From contig NZ_JACVCV010000019.1 of the NCBI RefSeq assembly GCF_017811155.1, forward strand, positions 26,377-90,376: a DNA stretch of 64,000 nt, given 5' to 3'. Origin of the DNA: Lunatimonas salinarum (lineage in GTDB: Bacteria > Bacteroidota > Bacteroidia > Cytophagales > Cyclobacteriaceae). The notes under the pieces were generated by a model. That model was not told the origin of the DNA, ran no database searches, and saw only the letters and a list, made by a program, of their open reading frames with translations. A program made the translations under genes and the position numbers. Positions 31,001 to 38,145 of this stretch are shown one piece after another. Position 1 is the stretch's first letter; the number at the start of each line of letters is the position of its first letter.

Positions 31001-31114
31001 CGTATCGTTGGCATTATCAGCCATGTAGAAGAGCTTCAGCAGGAAATTGAGGTGTATGCACAAATTACCCTTGACCAGGAACATGGAAGTCAGGTGACAT
31101 ATTCGTATGGCTAG
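28079..31114 (+). CDS. sbcC: DNA repair ATPase SbcC (Rad50-like)
   Basis: The 1011-residue SMC-like ATPase partner of SbcD. Walker A is GAVGSGKSSILEG near residue 40; long coiled-coil arms fill about 190-840, broken at the centre by the zinc hook CPLCG (C499 and C502); the ABC signature is LSGGQTFQASLCLALALAE near 917, followed by Walker B FFLDEGFGALD. All parts needed for activity are present. It is the last gene before the insertion sequence, with no clear terminator visible in the 254 bp between. Confidence 0.96.
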   Translation: MIPILLEIQGLYSYKEKQTVDFRTLTAAGIFGIFGAVGSGKSSILEGMLLALYGSTDRLADRGEKNSMVNLQSDGLLIVFEFRAGPKNDNTYVARYSVKRNSKNFQEIRPAEHTFYEKSGDQLTPTELRAEALVGMKKEHFKQAVIIPQGKFREFIDLTPSPRADMMKELFGLERFDLAPRTGSLLKTVREEKIRVETQLGTFQDLTEASLEALKKDLADSKSLLRQEINELKQLEAIYQQQQALSKDFDDLKALKKELTHLKQAKVEIDQKRHSIKEYRRAKTYLKPLVDGVESLKLDKEKYRVSVISCEKHEIEYKQEIDEYGKEVDELRTRADQRSDREAKIRDLQKVLQLRELNTSLNKAQDELNQLRPEIETAESDKKNALLEVESLQKRQEAIPLVDPGQLAQWKTCHTEWLRLEKEEIKYRNELESLKKAWRETKASLDQLIGRMPSSVDNVSNWFNSQADRILHLEKEREEFQYKSGLAVHVHLLEGGKPCPLCGSADHPDPLEPSDLSKNLLTIATQITQEKERLEEIRLLENRYQQELFKCEQLQAQVGKSEESLDNTVDQLASLKQIFIPDAISSAIQLAEKIERASKQHKEWQTVHSRIRDKRNELEQLREVVESKKAKRDVVHEKTLTLSSALESKRDEISDPAFCAPYFEKDRGLILAAIEKVKRDIEETANRYDSKRKHLQELKEKAARNQASLSQFSEQLAETTKKLAELEEKYLAEMKAQGFSDHDTVVDLFRKSLDLDALDAEIQRFDDKFIRIEDRIEQLESRPGILDFLPETYQKMGEQVVYTKAKTDRLQQRVTILEQQLASGLRDMETKKTLDMSLMSLEKREGNLRQLESLFKGSGFVKYVSSIYLKELCNTANLRFRKLTKNSLSLEIDETNTFWVIDYLNGGKKRLLKTLSGGQTFQASLCLALALAEKVKSLNRADQSFFFLDEGFGALDKTSLRIVFETLKSLRLENRIVGIISHVEELQQEIEVYAQITLDQEHGSQVTYSYG

Positions 31115-31362
31115 GTAAAATTTCTGATTCGCGGTTTTTTGGATGAATTCAATTTTTCCACTATAGTCGGTACTATTTACCTTTTATATATTCCTTGGGA
31201 CGCAGGTGTCTCTTGGAAAATATTTACTAGAGAAAAAGAGAGGTCTGAGAAAAATTTCGGTTTCCATGGTATTCCGAAAGTATAAATATTCTTAAGATAT
31301 ATACTTTTTGACCAATCCGATATTTGTCACTTTTACAGCTATATGTTTTAGAAGCGTGAAAC

Positions 31363-31368
31363 TATTTA
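31363..31368. repeat. Target-site duplication, left copy
   Basis: TATTTA next to the left inverted repeat; the same six bases follow the right inverted repeat. Confidence 0.8.
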
Positions 31369-31383
31369 GGCTCTGCTTAGAAA
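31369..31383 (+). repeat. Left terminal inverted repeat of the insertion sequence
   Basis: GGCTCTGCTTAGAAA, matching 13 of 15 positions with the inward-read right end. Confidence 0.85.
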
Positions 31384-31456
31384 GCAATAAATCGTGTGAG
31401 GAGTGTGAATTGAGCGGATTTTTTCTCATTTTGAGAGCTTCTAAGTGCAAGGTTAT

Positions 31457-32992
31457 ATGAGAAAGAACACCAAAAGGCGTGCACCAAGGTGCGAATACAC
31501 CAGTTCCAGCCAGCTTTCCTTTGCAGGTTTTGAGACCCCTTTCCATAACCAGCTCGACCCTTCCAACCGCTGGGTTGTTCTGAGTTCCCAGATACCCTGG
31601 GACGATTTGGTGGGGCTCTTCAACAGGCACAATCCCCCCAAGGCGACCGGCAGGCCCGCCCTGAACCCCCGTGTGCTGATCGGAGCCGTAATCATCAAGC
31701 ACATGCTCAACCTGGACGATAGGGAGACTATCGCACAGATTACCGAAAACATGTACCTGCAGTATTTTCTGGGCTACAGTTCCTACACCAGGGAACCGCC
31801 CTTTGATCCCTCGCTGCTCGTGGATATCAGGAAGCGCCTCAGCCAAGAGCTCATCGGGGAGATGAACGAAAAGATCCACGGTTTTTCCATGAAGAAGTCC
31901 TCGGGAAAGGATTCCGGGAATCCGGGCGGAGGTGAGGGGGGACCAGTTGCACCCGGGCCGGAAACCGGCAACAAAGGGGAAGTCACCTATGATGCGACGG
32001 CCTGTCCCCAGGACATCGCCTACCCCACGGATCTGGGACTGCTCAACAAAGCCCGTGAGATCACCGAGCAGATCATAGACGTGCTGCACCGGAAACGGCC
32101 GGAGGGCAAAAAGCCCAGGACATACCGGAAGGTGGCCAGGAAAGCCTACCTGAGGGTGGCCCAGAGCAAGAACCCGTCCCGGCGGGCGATCCGGAAGGGG
32201 CTCAAATCGCAGCTCCAGTTCCTAAGGAGGAACTTTGCCACGATTGAAAAACAGCTTGACGGGTTTGGGGACTTTCCCCTCCGGCACAAGCTTCAGCGCA
32301 AATACTGGATCATCCAGACACTGTACGCCCAGCAACTGGAGATGTATGAGACCAACACGCACCAGGTGGCCGACAGGATAGTGAGCATCCACGTGCGCCC
32401 GATCGTACGTGGGAAGTCCAGGGCAAGGACGGAGTTTGGGGCCAAGATCCACCTGAGCCTGGTGGACGGATACTCCTTTCTGGACACCGTATCCTGGGAT
32501 GCATTCAACGAAGGCACCCATCTGACCGATTATGTGGAGAGGTACCGCGAACGGTTCGGGTTCTATCCGGCAAAGGTTTTGGCGGACCGGGTGTACTGCA
32601 GCAGGGAAAACAGGAAGTGGCTGAAGGAAAGAGGGATAAAGCTGGCCGCCAAACCCCTTGGCAGGCCCTCGGCAAAGGCAGTGGAAGACCACGTAAGGCC
32701 GGGAGAGAGGAACCCGTTAGAGGGTAAGTTCGGCCAGGCAAAGAACGGGTACGGTATGGCCCGGATCAGGGCGAGGCTAAGCAACACCAGTGAGTCGTGG
32801 ATAGCCTCCATTATTTTGGTGCTCAACCTGGTCAAACTGGCCGGGGCGGCACTCCTATGGCTGGGTTTTTCAGCATGGGAGTGGCTCGAATCTCAGGCAA
32901 TGCCCAGCGTTGATCCCGTCCTAAGGTACCTGAGAACAAAAACCCGGCTCAGACTAAACGATGAGCCGGGTTTAGCTATCTTGAATGGTTGA
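31457..32992 (+). CDS. IS5/IS1182-superfamily DDE transposase
   Basis: The 511-residue transposase starts at the ATG at 31457 (a GTG 12 bp upstream would add four residues). The N-terminal DUF772-like domain holds NPRVLIGAVIIKHMLNLDDRETI and YLQYFLGYSSY. The DDE catalytic core follows: first Asp in VTYDATACPQDI, second in VLADRVYCSRENRKWL, and a Glu in NPLEGKFGQAKNGYG. A Gly/Pro-rich linker lies near 155-175. The protein is full length and has no frameshift. The last codons are also part of a strong hairpin. Confidence 0.9.
   Translation: MRKNTKRRAPRCEYTSSSQLSFAGFETPFHNQLDPSNRWVVLSSQIPWDDLVGLFNRHNPPKATGRPALNPRVLIGAVIIKHMLNLDDRETIAQITENMYLQYFLGYSSYTREPPFDPSLLVDIRKRLSQELIGEMNEKIHGFSMKKSSGKDSGNPGGGEGGPVAPGPETGNKGEVTYDATACPQDIAYPTDLGLLNKAREITEQIIDVLHRKRPEGKKPRTYRKVARKAYLRVAQSKNPSRRAIRKGLKSQLQFLRRNFATIEKQLDGFGDFPLRHKLQRKYWIIQTLYAQQLEMYETNTHQVADRIVSIHVRPIVRGKSRARTEFGAKIHLSLVDGYSFLDTVSWDAFNEGTHLTDYVERYRERFGFYPAKVLADRVYCSRENRKWLKERGIKLAAKPLGRPSAKAVEDHVRPGERNPLEGKFGQAKNGYGMARIRARLSNTSESWIASIILVLNLVKLAGAALLWLGFSAWEWLESQAMPSVDPVLRYLRTKTRLRLNDEPGLAILNG
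32940..32973 (+). terminator. Hairpin overlapping the 3' end of the transposase gene
   Basis: AAACCCGGCTC (32940-32950) and GAGCCGGGTTT (32963-32973) form a perfect 11-bp stem with a 12-nt loop. It lies inside the last codons of the transposase, so it both encodes protein and could stop or slow transcription. The tract after it is only three T, so termination strength is uncertain. Confidence 0.6.
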
Positions 32993-32993
32993 G

Positions 32994-33008
32994 TTTTTAA
33001 GCAGACCC
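32994..33008 (-). repeat. Right terminal inverted repeat of the insertion sequence
   Basis: On the minus strand this reads GGGTCTGCTTAAAAA, differing from the left repeat at positions 3 and 12 only. Confidence 0.85.
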
Positions 33009-33014
33009 TATTTA
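33009..33014. repeat. Target-site duplication, right copy
   Basis: TATTTA directly after the right end of the insertion sequence, matching the left copy. Confidence 0.8.
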
Positions 33015-33330
33015 AATCAAGCATTTTTTTCTAGGGACGCTGCCATTTTGACTTTCAAAGCTGTTTTTTTGTTAAATTAACAGCAGTGATATAAAGCTAA
33101 AAATCAACTCATTTTACATTATTTATAGGAATAGACCAATTATACAAAATAAATGAGTCTGGGTTATATAGTGTTAATTTAACTCATTGGCCTTTCTTTA
33201 AATAAATTTTGTATTTAATATTTAAAAAAACGTATTTCAAAAGACACCAAGTTAAAACGCATTAACACAATTCAGTCAAACCAAAAACTAAAATTATTAT
33301 AGGTATTTATATACAAAATAAGGCTAAATC
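33015..33330. other. A/T-rich intergenic region between the insertion sequence and the gene cluster, 316 bp
   Basis: Very A/T-rich sequence with many short T- and A-runs. It should contain the promoter for the small protein at 33331, and the abrupt base-composition change from the IS is visible. I see no ORF, RNA gene or clear promoter pair. Confidence 0.5.
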
Positions 33331-33654
33331 ATGAAAGAAAAACAAGAAGCAAAAAAAGAAGGTGTCAAAAAAGAAACCTTGGCAGCAGCAGCTGGGGCTG
33401 CTATAGTAGGAGCTGCAGCAGTAGGAGTTACTAATTCAGTATTTGGTTCAGATACCGTCTCAGGATCTCCTGGCAATATTGAGGAACAGGAAGCAACAGT
33501 AGAACCCATGGCTTCTGGGAATGCAACTGTTAATGTTTTTCAATCGGAACCATACGTGGAAAAGGATATTCAAAAAGACGAAAACATTAACCTGATTTTG
33601 TCTGAAGTACTTCAAAAAGCCAATTTATTAAATATTAACCTACAGAACTTATAA
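33331..33654 (+). CDS. Small Lys-rich protein with Ala/Gly-rich hydrophobic helix, unknown function
   Basis: I do not recognise this 107-residue protein. It starts with a highly charged segment (MKEKQEAKKEGVKKET), then a 20-residue Ala/Gly/Val helix (LAAAAGAAIVGAAAVGV) with spaced small residues like a glycine zipper, then an acidic polar tail that ends in a short Leu/Asn-rich amphipathic helix (LLNINLQNL). The helix could span or insert in the membrane, or mediate oligomerisation. It is 6 bp before the coiled-coil gene and so is cotranscribed with it. It is the first gene of the cluster after the IS. Confidence 0.7.
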   Translation: MKEKQEAKKEGVKKETLAAAAGAAIVGAAAVGVTNSVFGSDTVSGSPGNIEEQEATVEPMASGNATVNVFQSEPYVEKDIQKDENINLILSEVLQKANLLNINLQNL

Positions 33655-33660
33655 CAAATT

Positions 33661-34722
33661 ATGGAATCTCCTCAAGAACTAATGGCAATAGCAGCCGAGT
33701 TGGACAGTGCGTTGACCAACCTCAACAACAAAGTCTTTGAAATGCAGGGTTTGTATGAAGAAATTCAAAACAACCATCAGCAAATTCTTGCCCTTACTGA
33801 AGAAATGAATGGTTACAGGCAGGAAATCCTGGCACTAAGAGAAGAAATCAGTGAATATCGCAATCAAACTGATGCCTTCCGCAACGAAAGTGAATCGATG
33901 AGAGCAGAAATCGAAGGGTTCAGGGAACAGGCTCAGGAACAGCTGGAAATGACAACTGAACACCAGAATAACGCGCTCGAATCCTTAGGCCTAACAAGAG
34001 AACATGAAGCCAATGCCCTGGAATCTTTGAATATGACCAAAGAGCATGAAAACAATGCCTTGGAATCACTTAACCTGACCAAAGAACATGAAGCAAACAC
34101 CTTGGAATCTCTGAATATGACCAAAGAACATGAGGCCAATGCTTTAGAGTCTTTAAATATTACCAAGGAGCATGAAAACAATGCCATGGAGTCCTTAAAC
34201 ACAACGAGAGAACATGAAAATGCTGCCTTGGAATCTCTCAACACCACAAGGGAACATGAAAACAGTGCTTTGGAATCTTTGAATACAACAAGGGAACATG
34301 AAAACAATGCGCTGACATCACTTAATACGACGAAAGAGCATGAAAACGGCGCTTTAGAGTCTTTGAATACAACAAAAGAACATGAAAATGCTGCGTTGGA
34401 ATCGCTGAATACTACGAAAGAACACGAAAACAGTGCTTTGGAATCTTTGAATACGACCAAAGAGCATGAAAACAATGCCAGCGAAGCACTCAACACGACC
34501 AAAGAACATGAAAGTAGTGCTGCTGATGCTTTAAGCCAGACGGAAGAACATGCTTCTAAAGCAGAAAGTGCCATGAGTAATGCAGAGCGTGCAGAAAGTA
34601 CAGCTGATAGTGCGGCCAGTCAGGCAGAAAGTGCAGCAAGCAGAGCAGAAAGTGCAGCCAGTGATGCAGAAGCAGCTGCCTCAAGGGCAAACTCTGCCGG
34701 AGGTGGGCTCAGTTCCTGGTAA
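33661..34722 (+). CDS. Coiled-coil protein built of 14-residue repeats and an Ala-rich heptad tail
   Basis: This 353-residue protein has no signal peptide or TM segment, so it is probably cytosolic. Residues 1-104 are a normal coiled coil with Leu/Ile heptads. Then come fourteen tandem 14-residue units with consensus ALESLNTTKEHENN (about residues 105-300), each equal to two heptads. A tail of seven heptads of AxxAxxx type (AESAASR-like, about 301-349) follows, ending GGGLSSW. Strict Ala at core positions suggests a tightly packed Ala-coil fibre or spacer. The function is unknown; the context suggests a structural partner for the Hsp70/J-like membrane system. A terminator follows. Confidence 0.8.
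   Translation: MESPQELMAIAAELDSALTNLNNKVFEMQGLYEEIQNNHQQILALTEEMNGYRQEILALREEISEYRNQTDAFRNESESMRAEIEGFREQAQEQLEMTTEHQNNALESLGLTREHEANALESLNMTKEHENNALESLNLTKEHEANTLESLNMTKEHEANALESLNITKEHENNAMESLNTTREHENAALESLNTTREHENSALESLNTTREHENNALTSLNTTKEHENGALESLNTTKEHENAALESLNTTKEHENSALESLNTTKEHENNASEALNTTKEHESSAADALSQTEEHASKAESAMSNAERAESTADSAASQAESAASRAESAASDAEAAASRANSAGGGLSSW
33973..34560 (+). repeat. Fourteen in-frame 42-bp tandem repeats
   Basis: Each 42-bp unit encodes one ALESLNTTKEHENN-like 14-mer. Later units (about 6 to 12) are closest to each other in protein sequence but use different synonymous codons, which means the repeats are kept by selection on protein and not only by recent slippage. 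Confidence 0.9.
34561..34707 (+). repeat. Seven in-frame 21-bp Ala-rich heptad repeats
   Basis: Units encode AESAMSN, AERAEST, ADSAASQ, AESAASR, AESAASD, AEAAASR and ANSAGGG, a change from 14- to 7-residue periodicity within one coiled coil. Confidence 0.85.
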
Positions 34723-34797
34723 TTCAGCGCTTATCCAAAAATGAAGTTTTTCACAACTGCTTATTTTGGATAATGCTTCCTTTTATAAATTATCATT

Positions 34798-34842
34798 AAA
34801 AAATACCCTTATTCGGATTTGGTGCCGATAGGGGTATTTTAA
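34798..34842 (+). terminator. Terminator after the repeat coiled-coil gene
   Basis: A long stem with small bulges pairs AAAAATACCCTTATTCGG with CCGATAGGGGTATTTT and runs into T-rich sequence. It separates the first two cluster genes from the Hsp70 operon. Confidence 0.75.
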
Positions 34843-34940
34843 TATTTTCATCATTCATTTCTTCACCCGAACTGAACTATAAATTGATCATCTTAAGCGA
34901 ATGATTAAGATGGTTTGATACTAGCTAGCGTCTATACCAT

Positions 34941-36614
34941 ATGCATGTTTCCAAAATTAAAAATGCACTCAAGGACCTTGAAAGGATAGCTGAATTTTCC
35001 CTTGAGCCTGGAGCTTTGGTCCACTTGTCTGAATCACTGAAAAAAATTGAAAGAGATATTTCGTCTGAAAACATCAAGATGGATCTCCTTTTTCTTGGTC
35101 AGGAAGAAGATTTGGAAATAATACTTCCTCCGGAATTCCATAGCCCTTGGCAAGAAAAGCAACTAATGGAATTGTCAGAAGGGCCATTTTCTATCCGTAT
35201 TTTTGGTCCTTCCAAATTTCCGATGGTTAAGGTTGATGAGCTACAGCCTGTCATCAAAGTAATTTATCTGAATGATCCTGACATTGAAAAGGAAGAATTA
35301 ACCTATTTCGTAGATAGGTTTTCAAAAAATACCGCTTTTCTATATTTCGTATTGGGTACCAAAATTGGAAAAATAAACCCTCAGGAATTCAGTTTGGAAA
35401 AAATCTGGAAGATCCAACGCCTATCACCGGAAGAATTCAAGAATATATCCTCCTTTACCAAAACCCTTCCAGAGCCTTATAAGAAAGTTTCGGCATTTAT
35501 CAGTGGCGTTTTTGGTCTGAAAAAATTATCTGAATTCCTGGAAATACAAATGCAGAATGAGCAGAAAGATCTAGATGCCAAAAAAATAGCTGTAAGTAAG
35601 GAATTGGAAACCAATAAGAAATCTGCCAATTCCAAATCAGGCCAGGAGGTGTTCCAACAGATTAAGAATAACCTCAGCAAAAGTGCCTCAGAATTTGAAA
35701 AGGGAATCGGGGAGCGTTTCGGGAAAATTACCAAAATTCAAGATAGATCTTTATTTTATACGGTAGAACAGGAAATAGCCTTGCTTAAAGAACTGGAAGA
35801 AGTAGAAGTGGATGGAGAAATTATGCTTAGACTACCAAAATCAGTCAATCAACTTTTCGGATGGATGGAACAACAGCTAAAAGACCACCTGAGCAATGAT
35901 GTCATTTCTATGAATGATTTCTTGTCAGCTTCTATTGAAGAGGTCAAAGAACTTTTGGAAAAAACCGGTGTACAAGCTGCAAATATCCAGACTGAGTATT
36001 ATGACAAAAGTAAAATCCAGCCCCTCTTGGACCATAGTATCCGTATGGAAAAGGATTTTGAAGCAAAAGGAGTGAGCAAAAACTTTAATAGCCTGTTCAG
36101 CGCCATCAGGCAACCTGTCTTCATGGTCATGTCGATTTTAATGATTGCAGGCTTTGCCGGTTTTAACCAGCAGGTACAGTTCATTAAAGCTAATTTTCCC
36201 ATTTTGATTATTGCTTTGCTGGGTTTTGGCATTTACCAGGCCTTTCGCAATATTTCCACTGAAAAAAGAAGGAAAATGACGGAGGAGACAAAAAAAGCCA
36301 AGCAGCACCTGTCTACAGAAGTGAAAAGAATCCTGTCTACAGTGGAAAGAGAATGGAAGCAACCTTACAATGATTTCCTGAAGAAACAAATCCGCGATAT
36401 TATCGACAATTGCGAAACCGAACTTAAAAATTACAGTCAAAGAACCTCCCAGGAGATCAATGATAAAAACCTGCTCACCCAAAGAAAAATGCTCAATATC
36501 AATAATCAGGAAAAACAATTTCAGAATGGTCTGAGGGAAAAGCAGAATTTTGATAATAAGCTCAATAACCTCATGGCAGAAACAAAACTTGAATTCATCA
36601 AATTGACGCAGTAA
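34941..36614 (+). CDS. Two-TM coiled-coil protein, possible GTPase-dead dynamin-like relative
   Basis: A 557-residue protein I do not recognise by family. Residues 1-150 alternate strands and helices; IKVIYLNDPDIEKEEL...FLYFVLGTKIGK resembles the second half of a dynamin-type G domain, but there is no P-loop (GxxxxGKS) and no DxxG, so nucleotide binding is unlikely. A charged coiled coil covers about 200-260, another helical part 270-385, then a membrane hairpin (TM 391-408 and TM 418-435) and a long basic/acidic coiled coil to the end. This G-domain, helix, TM hairpin, coil order recalls bacterial dynamins and mitofusins. It is 3 bp before the Hsp70 gene, so the two are cotranscribed. Confidence 0.7.
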   Translation: MHVSKIKNALKDLERIAEFSLEPGALVHLSESLKKIERDISSENIKMDLLFLGQEEDLEIILPPEFHSPWQEKQLMELSEGPFSIRIFGPSKFPMVKVDELQPVIKVIYLNDPDIEKEELTYFVDRFSKNTAFLYFVLGTKIGKINPQEFSLEKIWKIQRLSPEEFKNISSFTKTLPEPYKKVSAFISGVFGLKKLSEFLEIQMQNEQKDLDAKKIAVSKELETNKKSANSKSGQEVFQQIKNNLSKSASEFEKGIGERFGKITKIQDRSLFYTVEQEIALLKELEEVEVDGEIMLRLPKSVNQLFGWMEQQLKDHLSNDVISMNDFLSASIEEVKELLEKTGVQAANIQTEYYDKSKIQPLLDHSIRMEKDFEAKGVSKNFNSLFSAIRQPVFMVMSILMIAGFAGFNQQVQFIKANFPILIIALLGFGIYQAFRNISTEKRRKMTEETKKAKQHLSTEVKRILSTVEREWKQPYNDFLKKQIRDIIDNCETELKNYSQRTSQEINDKNLLTQRKMLNINNQEKQFQNGLREKQNFDNKLNNLMAETKLEFIKLTQ

Positions 36615-36617
36615 GAA

Positions 36618-38141
36618 ATGTTGGTTGGAATTGACTTAGGTACTACTTATTCCCTGATATCCAGGGTAGGGAAAAACGGAATACCGGTTTTGATCCCGGA
36701 CAACCATAAAAACAGTGTTTTCACCACTCCTTCCATCATCCATATTGATGGGGATACCGCGTATTTGGGAGAGTTTTTGGAGACGAAATTAGAAAGGAAT
36801 CCAGGGCTTGACCTGATCAAGTTTTTCAAACGACATTTTGGTGACAAAAAACCCTTATACATTGATAAAGATGACACCCCTTGGTATCCGGAAAGTTTGG
36901 CTGCACTATTACTGAAAAAACTCAAAATAGATGCAGAAGCCTATACAGCCGAAAAAATAGAAGGGGCAGTGATTACGGTACCGGCACATTTCAATGACAG
37001 CCAACGAAAAGCCGTTCTGAATGCTGCAGCTCTGATTGATTTGCCCGTACTGAATTTATTGGAAGAGCCCATCGCAGCCGCTATTCATTACGGCCTGACC
37101 AACAAAAAATATAATAAAACCATCATGGTCTATGATTTGGGTGGAGGCACTTTTGACGTCACCATCATGACCATGGATGAAAAAGGCATCTATGTTATCG
37201 CCAAAGATGGGCATACCGAAATCGGAGGAAAGGAATTTGATGAAAAAATAGGCGAAATCATTCTCCAGCAATTCAAGGAAGCTTATGGCATGGAGCCGGT
37301 GTTGGATGCCAGAAACTCGCTTCATCTCAGGAGGTTTTCCGAAATGCTGAAGGTAGAGCTTTGTATGCCGGGGACTCAGTTTGTCGATCAGGTATGTGTA
37401 ATAGGCAATCAGTCTTTGGAAGTTCATGTGTCCAGAAAAGAATTTGAGCAAGGCATTGAACCGTACCTGTTAACCTGTGAAGAAATCCTCAGCCGTTGTC
37501 TGAAGAGTGCGAGTTTGGATTTTGAGGACGTGGACACCTTATTGCTGGTAGGCGGTTCATCCATGGTCCCTTATATCAAAAAGCGCCTTCAGAAAATTTT
37601 CACCAAAGAAAGCCAGGAGATCCTGACCCACGAACCCATGCGCGCTGTTGCCTACGGGGCAGCACTTCATGCCATTCAGCTATCCGGACAGAAAATGGAT
37701 TTTGAGCTACCACCGGAACTTAAAGGTGTCACAGGCTACAACTTAGGGGTAAGGGCTATTAATCCCAAAACAGGGAGAATCGTCATCGATAACCTGGTCA
37801 AGAAAAACATGCCGCTTCCGTTTAACAACAGCAAGACCTATTATACTTCTAATCCTGAACAAAAAAAAATGAAGCTCGAAATTATCCAGTACCTGGATAA
37901 GGGAGAAAAAGAAGCAAGTCTTGGTTCATTGGTGATCGGTCCCCTACCCTCCTTTGAGGCAAATTATCCCATTGAAGTGAAAATAGAAAGCAGAACAGAT
38001 GGCACCGTGTGGTTTTCTGCCTTTGATCCCAAAACAGGAATAGAAATCGAAAAACTTTTTGGGGATGAGGTAGAGGGAATTTCCAAGCTACCACGGCAAA
38101 AAGCCATCGTTCAGTCAACTTACATCAACATGATCATGTAA
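36618..38141 (+). CDS. Divergent Hsp70 (DnaK-like) without the C-terminal lid
   Basis: This 507-residue protein has a complete actin-fold ATPase domain: phosphate-1 GIDLGTTYSLI, VITVPAHFNDSQRKAV, LLEEPIAAAIHYG, phosphate-2 VYDLGGGTFDVTI and adenosine motif LLVGGSSMVPYI. After about residue 385 a short beta-rich part remains, matching substrate-binding subdomain beta only; the helical lid of about 130 residues found in DnaK is absent. It is not the housekeeping DnaK: there is no grpE or canonical dnaJ beside it. It likely serves the J-like membrane proteins encoded downstream, spaced 4 bp away. Lid loss suggests a specialised client or signalling use. Confidence 0.92.
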   Translation: MLVGIDLGTTYSLISRVGKNGIPVLIPDNHKNSVFTTPSIIHIDGDTAYLGEFLETKLERNPGLDLIKFFKRHFGDKKPLYIDKDDTPWYPESLAALLLKKLKIDAEAYTAEKIEGAVITVPAHFNDSQRKAVLNAAALIDLPVLNLLEEPIAAAIHYGLTNKKYNKTIMVYDLGGGTFDVTIMTMDEKGIYVIAKDGHTEIGGKEFDEKIGEIILQQFKEAYGMEPVLDARNSLHLRRFSEMLKVELCMPGTQFVDQVCVIGNQSLEVHVSRKEFEQGIEPYLLTCEEILSRCLKSASLDFEDVDTLLLVGGSSMVPYIKKRLQKIFTKESQEILTHEPMRAVAYGAALHAIQLSGQKMDFELPPELKGVTGYNLGVRAINPKTGRIVIDNLVKKNMPLPFNNSKTYYTSNPEQKKMKLEIIQYLDKGEKEASLGSLVIGPLPSFEANYPIEVKIESRTDGTVWFSAFDPKTGIEIEKLFGDEVEGISKLPRQKAIVQSTYINMIM

Positions 38142-38145
38142 AGCC

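Larger units (their letters stand above)
31369..33008 (+). mobile_element. Complete insertion sequence, IS5/IS1182 superfamily, 1640 bp
   Basis: The borders are set by terminal inverted repeats (GGCTCTGCTTAGAAA at 31369-31383 against GGGTCTGCTTAAAAA read inward from 33008, 13 of 15 matching) and by a 6-bp direct repeat TATTTA on both sides (31363-31368 and 33009-33014), which is a target-site duplication. The element holds one transposase gene and is clearly more G/C-rich than the sequence to its right, so it has a different history. Intact repeats and ORF suggest a recent, possibly active insertion. It sits exactly at the left edge of the Hsp70/J-like gene cluster. Confidence 0.9.

Noticed and set aside
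31115..33330. Diversity-generating reverse transcriptase or template repeat near the cluster
   Set aside because: The only enzyme gene here is a DDE transposase; no RT motifs (YxDD) or FGE-like repeat outside the genes was seen anywhere in the window.
31115..33330. A gene interrupted by the insertion sequence
   Set aside because: Joining the two flanks at the TATTTA duplication gives A/T-rich sequence without an open reading frame.
33973..34560. Regular 42-bp repeats as a CRISPR array
   Set aside because: The repeats are contiguous, in frame, have no unique spacers and encode a coiled coil.
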